DNA from: Pseudomonas sp. Leaf58
Lineage (GTDB): Bacteria; Pseudomonadota; Gammaproteobacteria; Pseudomonadales; Pseudomonadaceae
DNA length: 64,000 bases
Assembly: GCF_003627215.1 (NCBI RefSeq)
Contig: NZ_CP032678.1
Location: 434,001 to 498,000, forward strand
Reading direction: 5' to 3'
The position numbers were made by a program, and so were the translations under genes. Shown here in pieces: positions 53,690 to 62,733 of this stretch (position 1 is the first letter of the stretch; every line of letters starts with the position of its first letter). Below the pieces are notes generated by a model. The model worked only from the letters and a program-made list of their open reading frames with translations, did no database searches and was not told where the DNA came from.

Positions 53690-55348
53690 TCAAAGACCCA
53701 GATCACTTTCCAGGTGGTTTGCCTGCTGGGCTGGGGTCATTTTTTCAACCAATCGGCGCGGGTTGTCATGGTCACCGACCAGGGCTGCGACTTCCGCCAA
53801 GGAAAGTGCAACATGCTCCGAGGCCTGGTCGAGCATGTCATGGGCCACCATTCGCAACAGTCGCCCTGGATCGAGGTCGCGGAAAGTTCTGAGCAGGCTA
53901 TCCGCAGGGAAGGCAAGCAATGGCTCTGCTTCGCCTTGCGAGGCGAATTTAAGATCCCGCGTCACAGCCATGTTCAGATAGTCGCGCAGTGTCTGCTTGA
54001 AAATCTCCAGTGACGGGGTCTTGCCATCCACCTGCAAACCAATCCCGTAAGGGTTCATGAGACTGGGTTTCCCCAGCGTGACCGTAACACCGCCGTGATC
54101 AAATTGCGTGGACACCGCCGCAGGCGGTACCGTTTGGGCAACCATCGCTTCCAGTGCATAGCTGACCACCTTGTAGGCCTTGAAGAAGCGGTCATGACCG
54201 GTCTTTTCGAGGAAATACGCTGGTTGCCGCTCAATCGCCAGCGGCGCTGCCCAGGGCATGCTGTTTTTCCAGTCGAACTCAGAAAAGACAGCATCGATGA
54301 CAGCCCTACTCACGCCGTCTGGCATCCCCTCTGGGATCAGCATTAGGAAACTGGCCTCGACCATGGCGCGGCTCTTTTCCCAATTACCAGGGTTGAACAC
54401 CCCGCGAGTGGGCAGAGCATGGCAAGCGCCAAAGGTCAGCATCTTCTCTTGCTCAGCCGGCGCCAGGTCTTGGAACAAGGCGGCCAGTTGCGCTGGCATA
54501 GGGCTCAACATCCACGCCAGGAGGTATCGGTCTTCCTGCTCGATGCCAATGACACGCGACACCCTGTCCATTATAGCCTCGGGATCTGGCTTAAGCCCAC
54601 GCTCGACCATAGCGCGAATCGCGGCAAAGGGCATCTCATAGGCCGCCCGAAGCTCTGCGCTCACATAGTCATCCCATTCTAGGTGGTTGACAAACTCCTG
54701 GTGTTCTTCGAGCCATGACAACATCAGTGGCGAAGCCTTGGGGTGCAGATACAGCCCCCAATTCAGATCAGGCCTTAGGCCTTTTTCCTGCATGTGAGGT
54801 ACGCAATTCGACAGGTACTGCAGGATGACACGCTCGTCGTTCGTGGTCTTCACATGATCCATGATGGTACAAATCAGGTCGCAATGGTAGAGTGAGAAAT
54901 AGGTCGAGCAGCCGACGTCATCATCGCTCCAAGCGAGCGCGTCCAGGCCCAGGCGCCCATCGTACTGCTCCAGGATCTTCATTCTGAGCGCAGCGTCCTG
55001 GTCAGAGAGCAGCCCAAACACCGATTGGCTTTCACACTTCATATAGGCTGCTGAGCGCTCTTTGACAAGCTCCAGGAAGGTGATGCCTTGCTGTTGGAGG
55101 GCGCCAACAGCAGCGGGATCGTCCGTTAGCAATTGACGCAAGCAGGGGATGAAGGTTTCAATCTCCATCTTGGCCATGAACGGGACGAAACGCATGCTTT
55201 CCCGCTGGGTGCGGATCATCAGGCACCGCATGAGGTCAGCCACATCACAGTAGTCACCTGTGACGCCCAAAGATGCAAGACGTTCGTGTCCACTGCTCAG
55301 ATTGATCTTCTGTTTCAGATTCTGAAAAAAACGCTGCAAGGGAGTCAT
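53690..55348 (-). CDS. Unknown protein of the C-terminal DLGL-tag family (552 aa)
   Basis: A large helical protein ending in HLESDLGL. It is a paralogue of the next upstream gene (55397-57045): both start M-T/S-P-L-Q-x-F-F, share NWGLYLHPKASP/NWGVYLHPNATP and QPAYFLE/QPAYFLD, and end EKMTPAQQ/EKMTPGQQ before the tag. The start at 55348 is chosen from that alignment; the frame is open nine codons further up to a GTG. The 3' end lies close to the nudix promoter. No enzymatic motif recognised. Confidence 0.74.
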   Translation of the reverse strand: MTPLQRFFQNLKQKINLSSGHERLASLGVTGDYCDVADLMRCLMIRTQRESMRFVPFMAKMEIETFIPCLRQLLTDDPAAVGALQQQGITFLELVKERSAAYMKCESQSVFGLLSDQDAALRMKILEQYDGRLGLDALAWSDDDVGCSTYFSLYHCDLICTIMDHVKTTNDERVILQYLSNCVPHMQEKGLRPDLNWGLYLHPKASPLMLSWLEEHQEFVNHLEWDDYVSAELRAAYEMPFAAIRAMVERGLKPDPEAIMDRVSRVIGIEQEDRYLLAWMLSPMPAQLAALFQDLAPAEQEKMLTFGACHALPTRGVFNPGNWEKSRAMVEASFLMLIPEGMPDGVSRAVIDAVFSEFDWKNSMPWAAPLAIERQPAYFLEKTGHDRFFKAYKVVSYALEAMVAQTVPPAAVSTQFDHGGVTVTLGKPSLMNPYGIGLQVDGKTPSLEIFKQTLRDYLNMAVTRDLKFASQGEAEPLLAFPADSLLRTFRDLDPGRLLRMVAHDMLDQASEHVALSLAEVAALVGDHDNPRRLVEKMTPAQQANHLESDLGL

Positions 55349-55396
55349 GGGTGAGTCTGCCTGATGAAGAAACACGTTAGCAAAATGGCCTGTTGA

Positions 55397-57045
55397 TCAC
55401 AAACCCAGGTCTCTTTCGAGCACGGCAGCCTGCTGCCCTGGGGTCATTTTCTCAATGACCGCATGAGGGAAATCGACTCCGGTGAGTAAAGGCTTGAGGC
55501 TCTTCAAGCTCAAGGCAACCTGCACACCCGTCTTATCAAGAAGGTCGTGAATCACCAGGTTCAGGCAGTCCTTCTCCTTCACGCTCTGGAAGTAGTCCTT
55601 GAGAACAGCCTTGATCGGGCGGGGCTTTGATCCGACCTGCCCGCGCTGGATAACCTCAAACGCCATCGCTTGCTGCACGGTGTGATCGAGTGCTGTCCTG
55701 ATGGTGTCAAACAGCGGTTCAAGGTTGACCAGGGCGCCCTGATGTTTGAGCAGAATGCCCTGGCTATTCCGGGTCGACTGCTGACCGATGGTGATCGACA
55801 CATCACCATGCGCAAGCTCAGGTTCTGGGCGCTCAGGAACCGAGGTGTACGCGCCGATTGCCTTCACCGTTTTGACAATGAACCGGAAGGCATCCTGGGC
55901 ATCCAGCTTGGCCAACTGATCCAGAAAATACGCCGGCTGAGCCTGGACAATAGGGGTGACCACCAGGAGCTTTCATCGGAGTTCCGGCGCGCCAGGTCAT
56001 GGTCAATCGCGGCTCGGGCAAAGCGCTCTGACAGGCCTGCCTGGGCGAGGCTCAGGAAACAGCTTTCCACCATGCCTCGCTTGAGCTCGCTCTGCCCAGG
56101 CACATAGGAGCCGGGCAGCGGCAGGCGGTTTTTGAAACCAAACAGCAACAGCTCCTGTTGCTCGTCAGCATCCAGGGCGTCGTACATCGCTTTGAAGGCT
56201 GCTGGATCAGGGCATAGCAACCAGCCCAGCTTTACCTGATCCTGTGCGGAGACGTCGAGTGCCTGTGCGATACGCTCAACAGCCTGGCGGACATCCACGG
56301 CAACGCCCCTGGACATCAAGAAGGCAAGGGTGGCTGCAGGTCTTGCGTAGGCGTTTTTAAGCGTGGCGCTGATCAGCGGGCTGTCTGTCATCAGGCTGTT
56401 TGGTCGCTGGTTCGCTGGAATCCAAGCCTGGATGTAAGGGGTGGCATTGGGGTGCAGGTATACGCCCCAGTTGATTTCCGGGGTGTACCCAGTGGCGCGG
56501 CAGCTCGCCAGGTAGTCAATGACAGCCTGTTCGTCGGTATCGTCCTGTACCGCTTCCACGATCTTCACGATCAAATCTGTGTGGTAGCCTTCTTCGTTGG
56601 ACGAGCATCCCAGCTTATGCGCACTGAACATCATCGCATTCAAGCCCTGGCGGGCATCGTAGTGCTTCCAGAAGGCCGCCTTGAGGGTTCGATCGGTATC
56701 GGCAAGGTGCGCGAACAATGAGCGCCCTGCGGTAAGTTGGTCGAAAAAGCTGGTTTGAGCCGCTCGCTCCAGAAAGGATATGCCGTAGGCCTGCAATTCG
56801 GGAATGGCTTCCGGGGCGTTCAACAGCAGCGACCTAAGAAAATTCATCGTCCAATTCGCCGCTTCCATCTTCTCCTTGGGAATGAACCGAAGCTCACTCG
56901 GCGGGTACTCCATGAGCATGCACTTGATCAGGTCGGCGGCATCGCGGTAGTCACCCTGCTCAACGCAGTGCAGTGCGTCGCCGCCACCTTTTTGAAATTC
57001 AATGGTTGCCCGCACCGCCGAGAAGAATACCTGAAGTGGGCTCAT
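55397..57045 (-). CDS. DLGL-tag family protein with a frameshift (about 549 aa)
   Basis: Paralogue of the gene at 53690. The first frame (start MSPLQVFF, with AAGGA upstream) stops matching after SSWWSP, and the match continues in the neighbouring frame at PIVQAQPAYFL. One added base at the run of four G at 55953-55956 restores a full-length protein that aligns with the paralogue throughout and ends in VLERDLGL. As written it yields a truncated ~393-aa product plus an orphan 188-aa frame. The C-terminal tag is thus present only in the second frame. Confidence 0.7.
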
Positions 57046-57184
57046 GCCATTGCGTCCTTCGCCAGGTTGTTTCCAGACGATGGTTTGGGGTGGGGTCAAT
57101 GCTTGGCGCAGGCTCATGATGCAGTTCCGCAGTCGGTTTTCTTCATGATACCGAGCCCCGGCAAATCAATTCACCCCTAAATGC

Positions 57185-57208
57185 AAAAAAAACACGCCCG
57201 AAGGCGTG
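57185..57208 (-). terminator. Rho-independent terminator of the NAD operon
   Basis: On the minus strand CACGCC-ttcg-GGCGTG (57208-57193) is followed by eight T (57192-57185). A textbook terminator 25 bp after the nadE stop at 57233. Confidence 0.85.
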
Positions 57209-57232
57209 CTTTTCGTACGGCCAGAGCCGTAA

Positions 57233-58051
57233 TTACTTGTCGAAGATCGTGTAGGGCAGCGCCCGTTTGTGCCGGGTGGCCTCGTAGGCCGTCAGAATGA
57301 TGTCCTGGGCACGCTCACTGACCTCATGCCCCAGCAGGAACGCGTCGATCTCCTGGTAGGTGACGCCGTAGGCGTCTTCATCGGCTTTTTGTGGCGACAG
57401 ATCTTCGAGATCCGCTGTAGGGGTTTTGAAGACCAGTCGCTCCGGCGCCCCGAGGGTCGTGGCCATTTCCCGCACCTGCCCCTTAACCAAACCTGACAGC
57501 GGCACAATGTCACAGCCCCCGTCGCCAAATTTGGTATAGTACCCGAACACACATTCACTGGCGTGATCGCTGCCGATCACCAGGCCTTTGTGCCGACCTG
57601 CTACGGCATATTGGGCGATCATCCGTTGCCGCGCCTTGACGTTGCCTTTGACGAAGTCTTGCTCGGCGTCGCTGGTAAATGCCTCGCTCGCTACCAACGT
57701 CTCCATCATACCATCGGTGGCGGGCTTGATGTTCACGGTCAGGGTGACATCCGGCTTGATGAACGCCAAGCAAGCCTGGGCATCGGCTTCATCCTTCTGC
57801 TCGCCGTAAGGCAGGCGCATGGCGATGAAGCGGGCCTCGTAGCCCTCCTGGCGGAGCTCAGTGGCCGCTTGCTGGGCCAGGGTGCCGGCAACGAGGGAGT
57901 CGACGCCACCGCTGATCCCCAACACCAGGGCCTTGAGGCCGCTGCTGGTAAGCTGCTGCTTGATAAAGTCCACGCGCTGGCGAATCTCGACTGCGGAGGG
58001 CAGGGCGCGGACATTCAGTTCGCGGATAATGTTTTCACGTTCAATGTTCAT
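57233..58051 (-). CDS. nadE: NH3-dependent NAD+ synthetase
   Basis: A 272-aa NadE that amidates nicotinic acid adenine dinucleotide to NAD using ammonia and ATP. It has the P-loop-like SGGVDS near residue 47, the GSDHASE segment, TKFGDGG and the C-terminal [19 protein letters not shown] region that orders on substrate binding. Length matches the ammonia-dependent form; no glutaminase domain is present. It is the last gene of pncA-pncB-nadE, nine bases after pncB, and is followed by a strong terminator. All motifs appear intact. Confidence 0.95.
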   Translation of the reverse strand: MNIERENIIRELNVRALPSAVEIRQRVDFIKQQLTSSGLKALVLGISGGVDSLVAGTLAQQAATELRQEGYEARFIAMRLPYGEQKDEADAQACLAFIKPDVTLTVNIKPATDGMMETLVASEAFTSDAEQDFVKGNVKARQRMIAQYAVAGRHKGLVIGSDHASECVFGYYTKFGDGGCDIVPLSGLVKGQVREMATTLGAPERLVFKTPTADLEDLSPQKADEDAYGVTYQEIDAFLLGHEVSERAQDIILTAYEATRHKRALPYTIFDK

Positions 58052-58060
58052 GGCGACCCC

Positions 58061-59266
58061 TTACTCTTTCACTTTGAAAACGTTTTTGAGGTAATTCAGA
58101 AACTCGGGCGACTCGCACTGGCTCTTGCCGGGCTCGTCAGAAATTTTCGCGACTGGCTGGCCTTGGCAGGACACCATCTTCATGACGATGCTCAGCGGCT
58201 TCACGCCCTCGACCCCGTTGGTGAGGTCGGTGCCAATGCCGAAGGACACATTGATGCGACCCCGGAAGTGACGCAGGATCCGAAGGGCACGATCACCCAG
58301 GTTCAGGCCGTCGCTGAAGATCAGGGTCTTGGTGCGCGGGTCAATGCGCATCGATTCGTAGTGGGCGATCAGGCGGTCGCCCCAGACCAATGGGTCACCA
58401 GAATCGTGGCGCAAGCCATCGAACAGCTTTGCGTAATACAGGTCGAAGTCGGCGATGAAGGCATCGAGGTTGATGACATCCGTGAGGCAAACGCCAGCTT
58501 CGCCACGGTATTCTCTGATCCAGCCGTCCAAGGCTGCTTTTTGGCTGTCGATCAGGCGCGGGCCCACTTGCTGGTGGCCCTGCAGCCACTCGTGGGCCAT
58601 CGTCCCTGATACCTTGATGCCCAGTTCGCGGGCCAGGTGCACGTTGCTGGTGCCAACAAATACACCAGGGAAGTCATGCGCCATGGTTTTGACGACTTCC
58701 TCTTGGGCGTTGAAGGAGATACGGCGGCGGGTGTCAAAATCCGCAACCTTGAAGACCTGGAGTTCTTCCGGTGTGGCATTGGCGGTGAGCCATTCGAACT
58801 TCTTGTACAGGCTCTCCCTGACCTGTTGCAGCGACAGTTCGGGGTATTTGTGCCGGTTGCGAATCTCACTGACGATGGCCAGAATCTTGATCTCGAAGCC
58901 GCTGACCGCCACCCAGGGGCCGCGTGCGCGGATTTCCAGCTGGCCATTGGCCTGCCCCACCTTGACGAAGCTCGGGTCGAGGCGGAAATTGCCCAGGTAG
59001 TTGATGTAGTCGGGCTTCAGGAACGGAATGCCGCGCAGGTGACGCAACATATCCTGCGTGCTGTGCAGCTCCTGAAGCTGTTCGACGGCCTGGCGGATCT
59101 CACCGATGTAAGGCGTCAGATCCTCGTCCGAACGCACGCGCAGGGCCCATTCGGTATCGGCGGCAGGGTAGGAGTGGTGGATGGCCTGACCCATGGTCAG
59201 CTTGTAGAAGTCGTCGTCGTAAGGCGAGCGGACGATGGGCTTGCTGGTGTCGAATACGCTTTCCAT
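58061..59266 (-). CDS. pncB: Nicotinate phosphoribosyltransferase
   Basis: A 401-aa PncB that makes nicotinic acid mononucleotide from nicotinate and PRPP with ATP. Recognisable segments are [16 protein letters not shown] at the start, [34 protein letters not shown] with the active-site region, [10 protein letters not shown] and [10 protein letters not shown] near the phosphate site. The ATG at 59266 has AGGAAT upstream; an upstream in-frame extension overlaps pncA and is not coding. Middle gene of the NAD salvage operon. Confidence 0.95.
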   Translation of the reverse strand: MESVFDTSKPIVRSPYDDDFYKLTMGQAIHHSYPAADTEWALRVRSDEDLTPYIGEIRQAVEQLQELHSTQDMLRHLRGIPFLKPDYINYLGNFRLDPSFVKVGQANGQLEIRARGPWVAVSGFEIKILAIVSEIRNRHKYPELSLQQVRESLYKKFEWLTANATPEELQVFKVADFDTRRRISFNAQEEVVKTMAHDFPGVFVGTSNVHLARELGIKVSGTMAHEWLQGHQQVGPRLIDSQKAALDGWIREYRGEAGVCLTDVINLDAFIADFDLYYAKLFDGLRHDSGDPLVWGDRLIAHYESMRIDPRTKTLIFSDGLNLGDRALRILRHFRGRINVSFGIGTDLTNGVEGVKPLSIVMKMVSCQGQPVAKISDEPGKSQCESPEFLNYLKNVFKVKE

Positions 59267-59268
59267 GA

Positions 59269-59895
59269 TCAATTCCTTTCGCTGAGTTCTTTGATCGTTT
59301 CGACGATCTCGACGCCGGCTGCGAGCATGGCCTGAGTGGCCGCTTCGGCGGATTCGTCGGCGATTGCCCGGCAAGCTTCTCGCACCACGATGACTTCGAA
59401 ACCGGCCTTGGCCAGTTGAATGGCGGTGTCTTTGACGCAGAAGTCGAAGGCCAGGCCGCCGACAATGACGCGCTCGATGCCCCGCACTTGCAACACTTCA
59501 ATCACACCTGTGGTGAGACGTGCAGAGTGGTAGCAGATCCCGAATGGATGCAAATGATTCTCAATTCCCTTCCAGACAAAAAAATCAAAGTCCTCTGGCC
59601 GAGGAAGACCATCGAGCAACTCGAAGCCCTTTGTGCCCACAACGCAGTGACTTGGCCAATACAAAGGGGCCTCGGCAAGTCCGGTGGGGGTCGCTATCAA
59701 GGCGGGATCATTAGTGGCCCATACAGGGTTCGGGCCATGCGCGTCCTTGGAGCCTACGCGGAAACAGCCCAGTGCGGCCATTTCGTTGAGAATAGGGGCA
59801 AGGGTCTCCCCGCCTGGGACGGGTAATTCCTCGGGACAAAAATTGGTGAAGCTGAGCTGAACGTCAATATTTACCGTAGCTGTTTTGTTTTTCAT
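59269..59895 (-). CDS. pncA: Nicotinamidase
   Basis: A 208-aa isochorismatase-fold nicotinamidase converting nicotinamide to nicotinate. The catalytic Asp lies in NIDVQLSF near residue 11, the Lys in VWKGIE and the Cys in [12 protein letters not shown]. The metal-binding segment reads [10 protein letters not shown]. First gene of pncA-pncB-nadE, the same gene order as the NrtR-controlled operon of P. aeruginosa as I recall it. Its leader holds a hairpin over the ribosome binding site and two palindromic operators. Together with a host NadD, the operon would rebuild NAD from nicotinamide. Confidence 0.92.
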   Translation of the reverse strand: MKNKTATVNIDVQLSFTNFCPEELPVPGGETLAPILNEMAALGCFRVGSKDAHGPNPVWATNDPALIATPTGLAEAPLYWPSHCVVGTKGFELLDGLPRPEDFDFFVWKGIENHLHPFGICYHSARLTTGVIEVLQVRGIERVIVGGLAFDFCVKDTAIQLAKAGFEVIVVREACRAIADESAEAATQAMLAAGVEIVETIKELSERN

Positions 59896-59900
59896 CGTCG

Positions 59901-59923
59901 TTGTCTCCTGACCATGGAGACAA
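59901..59923 (-). promoter_or_regulatory. Hairpin sequestering the pncA ribosome binding site
   Basis: On the minus strand TTGTCTCC (59923-59916) pairs perfectly with GGAGACAA (59908-59901) around a 7-base loop. GGAG is the pncA Shine-Dalgarno sequence, nine bases before the ATG. The 8-bp stem would reduce translation unless opened. Confidence 0.55.
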
Positions 59924-59973
59924 TGTACACCCGGTATACTTAATGCGCAAGCACTTTCGTATACCGAGTATAT
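59922..59973 (-). promoter_or_regulatory. Promoter with two palindromic operators, pncA-pncB-nadE
   Basis: TTGCGC (59950-59945) and TACATT (59927-59922) on the minus strand are 17 bp apart. Operator 1, GTACACccgGTATAC (59925-59939), covers the -10. Operator 2, GTATACcgaGTATAT (59959-59973), lies just upstream of the -35. Both belong to the 6-3-6 motif seen at 14186 and 53648. Centres are 34 bp apart, about three helical turns. Confidence 0.65.
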
Positions 59974-59978
59974 GTAGA

Positions 59979-60821
59979 CTAGCAGTAGTCGAATGAGGAA
60001 GGTTTCTGGCCGGGCATAGGCAGGCGCTGGAAATCATGGCCTTGCGATTGCATCAGGGTTTTGAACACATAGGTGTTGATCGCCATGCCATTGCCAGCGC
60101 GCTGGGTGAGGTCAATGCCCAGCGCCTCATACTCAAGGTTCATTTCCCGTGCAGGCAGCAAGCCGATCTCCACCTGACCCAGACGCAAGGAAACCAGGGC
60201 CAGCAGGTGATCCGGGAAGGTGGTCAGATGCCGCAAGCGGTTGCCGTAGTACCCGTGCTCCCGATCATAGAATCCGAAGGTACGTGGCTGGGCATTGCCA
60301 GTTCTGCAGAATTTCAGCAGATCGGCAAGGGTCTCCTCCTTCTCTTGTCGAGCGCCCGACCAGTCCCACGAATCGGTGTAGTAGCTGAACAAGCTGATCA
60401 TGTTGGAACTGTGTTTCAGCAGCGGGGAAGGCGAGCTTGCTGTCAGGGTGTGCTTCACGCGTGCATTGCTGAAGGGGTAGCGGCGTTGGCGGATGCGCCC
60501 CGCGACAAACCGGGTGACATCGGCGAAGCTGTTGAGCTTGCTGTAATCAAGGCCAACCAGCTGTGGCATCGAGCAGAGAAAGGATCCGTTCACCAGCAGC
60601 GTGGCGTGGCCATCCATGTCATGGTGGTGCGAGCAGAGTATGCCCTGCTTCGTACGGCCATCACCCAGTTCGATATAGGAGCCGGCATCGGTCGCCACTG
60701 GCTCGAAATGGCGAGGGATCTCGTCGTTGCGACTGGCCATTCGACCTAGGGCCGACGTGATGTCGGAGGTGACTTTGTGAAGCATGTCATGACGCACAGC
60801 CATGATTACCTGGGCGCCCAT
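59979..60821 (-). CDS. Unknown VRHD protein, copy 1 (280 aa)
   Basis: A soluble protein starting MGAQVIMAVRHDMLHKVTSD. The downstream member of a tandem pair with 60806-61612. Both share the N-terminal pattern M-G-x-x-V-x-x-x-V-R-H-D-x-x-H, a later C-S-H/Q-Y-H-H segment, and a FCRTGNAQ/HCRTGQAN motif. I associate this start with unnamed proteins in large phages. The conserved R-H-D and histidines suggest a catalytic or metal site. Its start overlaps the previous gene's end by 16 bases. Confidence 0.62.
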   Translation of the reverse strand: MGAQVIMAVRHDMLHKVTSDITSALGRMASRNDEIPRHFEPVATDAGSYIELGDGRTKQGILCSHHHDMDGHATLLVNGSFLCSMPQLVGLDYSKLNSFADVTRFVAGRIRQRRYPFSNARVKHTLTASSPSPLLKHSSNMISLFSYYTDSWDWSGARQEKEETLADLLKFCRTGNAQPRTFGFYDREHGYYGNRLRHLTTFPDHLLALVSLRLGQVEIGLLPAREMNLEYEALGIDLTQRAGNGMAINTYVFKTLMQSQGHDFQRLPMPGQKPSSFDYC

Positions 60822-61612
60822 GCCGCCTCCCGCGCTTGAACGGCGTTTTTTGCAACCAAATCCAGTCCCAGTCCACCAGACAAGGCCCTGATCTTGGCGC
60901 GATCCATGAGGCGGTTTTTGTGCCCTGATTGGAACTGCTGGCTGGTGATTGCCACCTGATGCTCAGGAGAAACCTCCAGCGGCGCGTAGGCCAGAGGAAT
61001 TACCGAGAAAGCCCCGCGTGACATGGTCACCAGCACGGAGGTATCGGCATTAAAGGTACCCAGCGACTCGATTCTGAAGTCCCTGTCATTGATGCCCTTG
61101 TTAGCCTGGCCCGTTCGACAGTGTTGAAGAATGTACGCCATCAGGTCGGGCTTTTTTTCCAGGTCATGGCAATAGTCGGTCTTGAAACCGAAGACGGTGA
61201 ACGCAGAGCGAACCGCATTTTTCTGAAGCGCCTGGGTTGAAGGCTGAAGCCTTTGATCAGGGTGGTCTTTGACCAGGGAGCGCAGGGCTTTAATTGCCAG
61301 TTCAGGTGGATAGGCCGAGGCATAGGAAGGGGTCGGGCGATGCTTGACCAGGTTGAGCCCCCAAGGCATTAGGGTTAACCACTGGTTCGAGACCAGCAGG
61401 TCACAGTGATCCTCCGAATGGTGGTACTGACTGCAGGCCACCCCCGAGAGTGTTGAAATGTGCGTAAAGCCGCTCTCCCAGCAGGCCTCTGCCTGATAGG
61501 TCTTGACCTGATTATCAGGTTCACTCATCAGGCCGGAGAGGTCTTGAAACCGATCCGTGCTGATCGTGTGCATCAGGTCATGCCGGACGCTGAAAGTCAC
61601 CAAATTGCCCAT
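60806..61612 (-). CDS. Unknown VRHD protein, copy 2 (268 aa)
   Basis: Starts MGNLVTFSVRHDLMHTISTD with an AAGGAG ribosome binding site. Paralogue of the following gene (59979-60821) and in the same transcript. Motifs in common are V-R-H-D, CSQYHHSEDH and HCRTGQAN. No known domain or function. It lies between the ADP-ribosylglycohydrolase gene and the NAD operon on the same strand. Confidence 0.62.
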   Translation of the reverse strand: MGNLVTFSVRHDLMHTISTDRFQDLSGLMSEPDNQVKTYQAEACWESGFTHISTLSGVACSQYHHSEDHCDLLVSNQWLTLMPWGLNLVKHRPTPSYASAYPPELAIKALRSLVKDHPDQRLQPSTQALQKNAVRSAFTVFGFKTDYCHDLEKKPDLMAYILQHCRTGQANKGINDRDFRIESLGTFNADTSVLVTMSRGAFSVIPLAYAPLEVSPEHQVAITSQQFQSGHKNRLMDRAKIRALSGGLGLDLVAKNAVQAREAAWAPR

Positions 61613-61661
61613 ACTGGACTCCTTTTCTGCATTCAGCGTACCACGGGGCAGCGATGGCTTT

Positions 61662-62519
61662 CTATTGTTTGCCTTTCTTGAAGAAGCGGGTGAAGAAGCC
61701 CTCGAACCTGGGGCTCTGCGTAGTCTTCACCACCTTGCCGCAGCCGTACTGACGCTCAAATTCCAGCACCATGCCCAGCAAGGCGGGGCTGTGCTTCATC
61801 AGCATTGCCTCGGACTGGCTGCGGATATCCTCAGGAATGCCGTACAGGGGCTCGGCAACCGAGCCGGCGATTGCGAGCAGGGTGTCTACATCACCCCCTG
61901 CGTGCAGCCCCAAGCGCATCGTCTCTTCGAAACTGTCTGCTTGAAACACGCAGGCCAGCGCCACGGGCACAGTGCCTTGGCAGGTGGGGGTGAAGGTGTA
62001 CTCTTCGTGCAGGACGTCGAAATCAAAGACCGTCTGATACTCGAACCACTCCTCGATTGCCAGGCGGATCGACTCCTTGTCCATGCCGGTTCGGGCCATG
62101 AAAATGGCCGAGGCGATGGCTTGACTACCTTTTATGCCTTCGGGGTGCATATGGGTCACACTGGCGCTCTGATGGGCCTCCATCATTGTTCGCTGGATGG
62201 TGTCGAATGCCCAGCCAATCGGCCCGACACGCATAGCCGATCCGTTACCGTAGCTGCTGTTGGGGGTGCAATAATTGGGCGACACCTGAGCCCACTCCAC
62301 AAACGATCCGCCGTACCCATAGGTGGGGTAGGCTCTACAATATTTTCGGTACATGTCTGCATAGTGTTGATTGCGCAGGATGCTTTCGGCGGTCGCAACA
62401 CTCAGGATGCTGTCATCGGTGATGGTGGAATCGGGAAGAAAAAGTTCGGTGTCGCGGTCTTTTTCATCCCGAAATTCCCAGTAACTGCCAATGATGTCCC
62501 CTGCAATTGCGCCAATCAT
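61662..62519 (-). CDS. ADP-ribosylglycohydrolase (DraG/ARH family)
   Basis: A 285-aa ADP-ribosylglycohydrolase that removes ADP-ribose from proteins or other acceptors. It starts with the family pattern MIGAIAGDIIGSYWE, has the metal-binding TITDDS and the C-terminal AGGDVDTLLAIAGSVAEPLYG. All conserved acidic residues are present. An AAGAGGTG ribosome binding site lies before the ATG. It is upstream of the VRHD pair and the NAD operon. It could reverse ADP-ribosylation by host defences or phage enzymes; this role is inferred. Confidence 0.9.
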   Translation of the reverse strand: MIGAIAGDIIGSYWEFRDEKDRDTELFLPDSTITDDSILSVATAESILRNQHYADMYRKYCRAYPTYGYGGSFVEWAQVSPNYCTPNSSYGNGSAMRVGPIGWAFDTIQRTMMEAHQSASVTHMHPEGIKGSQAIASAIFMARTGMDKESIRLAIEEWFEYQTVFDFDVLHEEYTFTPTCQGTVPVALACVFQADSFEETMRLGLHAGGDVDTLLAIAGSVAEPLYGIPEDIRSQSEAMLMKHSPALLGMVLEFERQYGCGKVVKTTQSPRFEGFFTRFFKKGKQ

Positions 62520-62733
62520 GGGTTTTCACCTCTTGTTGTTTTTATGGCAAGGCACCACGACCCCGCAGAAATTATCTGAAGGATACGAATATGGATAACT
62601 TAAATCAAATCAATATTCATCAAAACGACTGATTTTTTAACGAAAAGCGACGAAATTGATTGGTCTTTACTTGTTGCTCCAAGGGCCTCCCAGGTACCAT
62701 TTGTCTATACGTTGATTAGCGGTGAGCAGCATT

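Noticed and set aside
15903..57045. The -1 type frameshifts as programmed ribosomal frameshifting
   Set aside because: No common slippery heptamer or downstream pseudoknot is evident, and several unrelated genes including cas3 are affected; missing bases at homopolymers explain them better.
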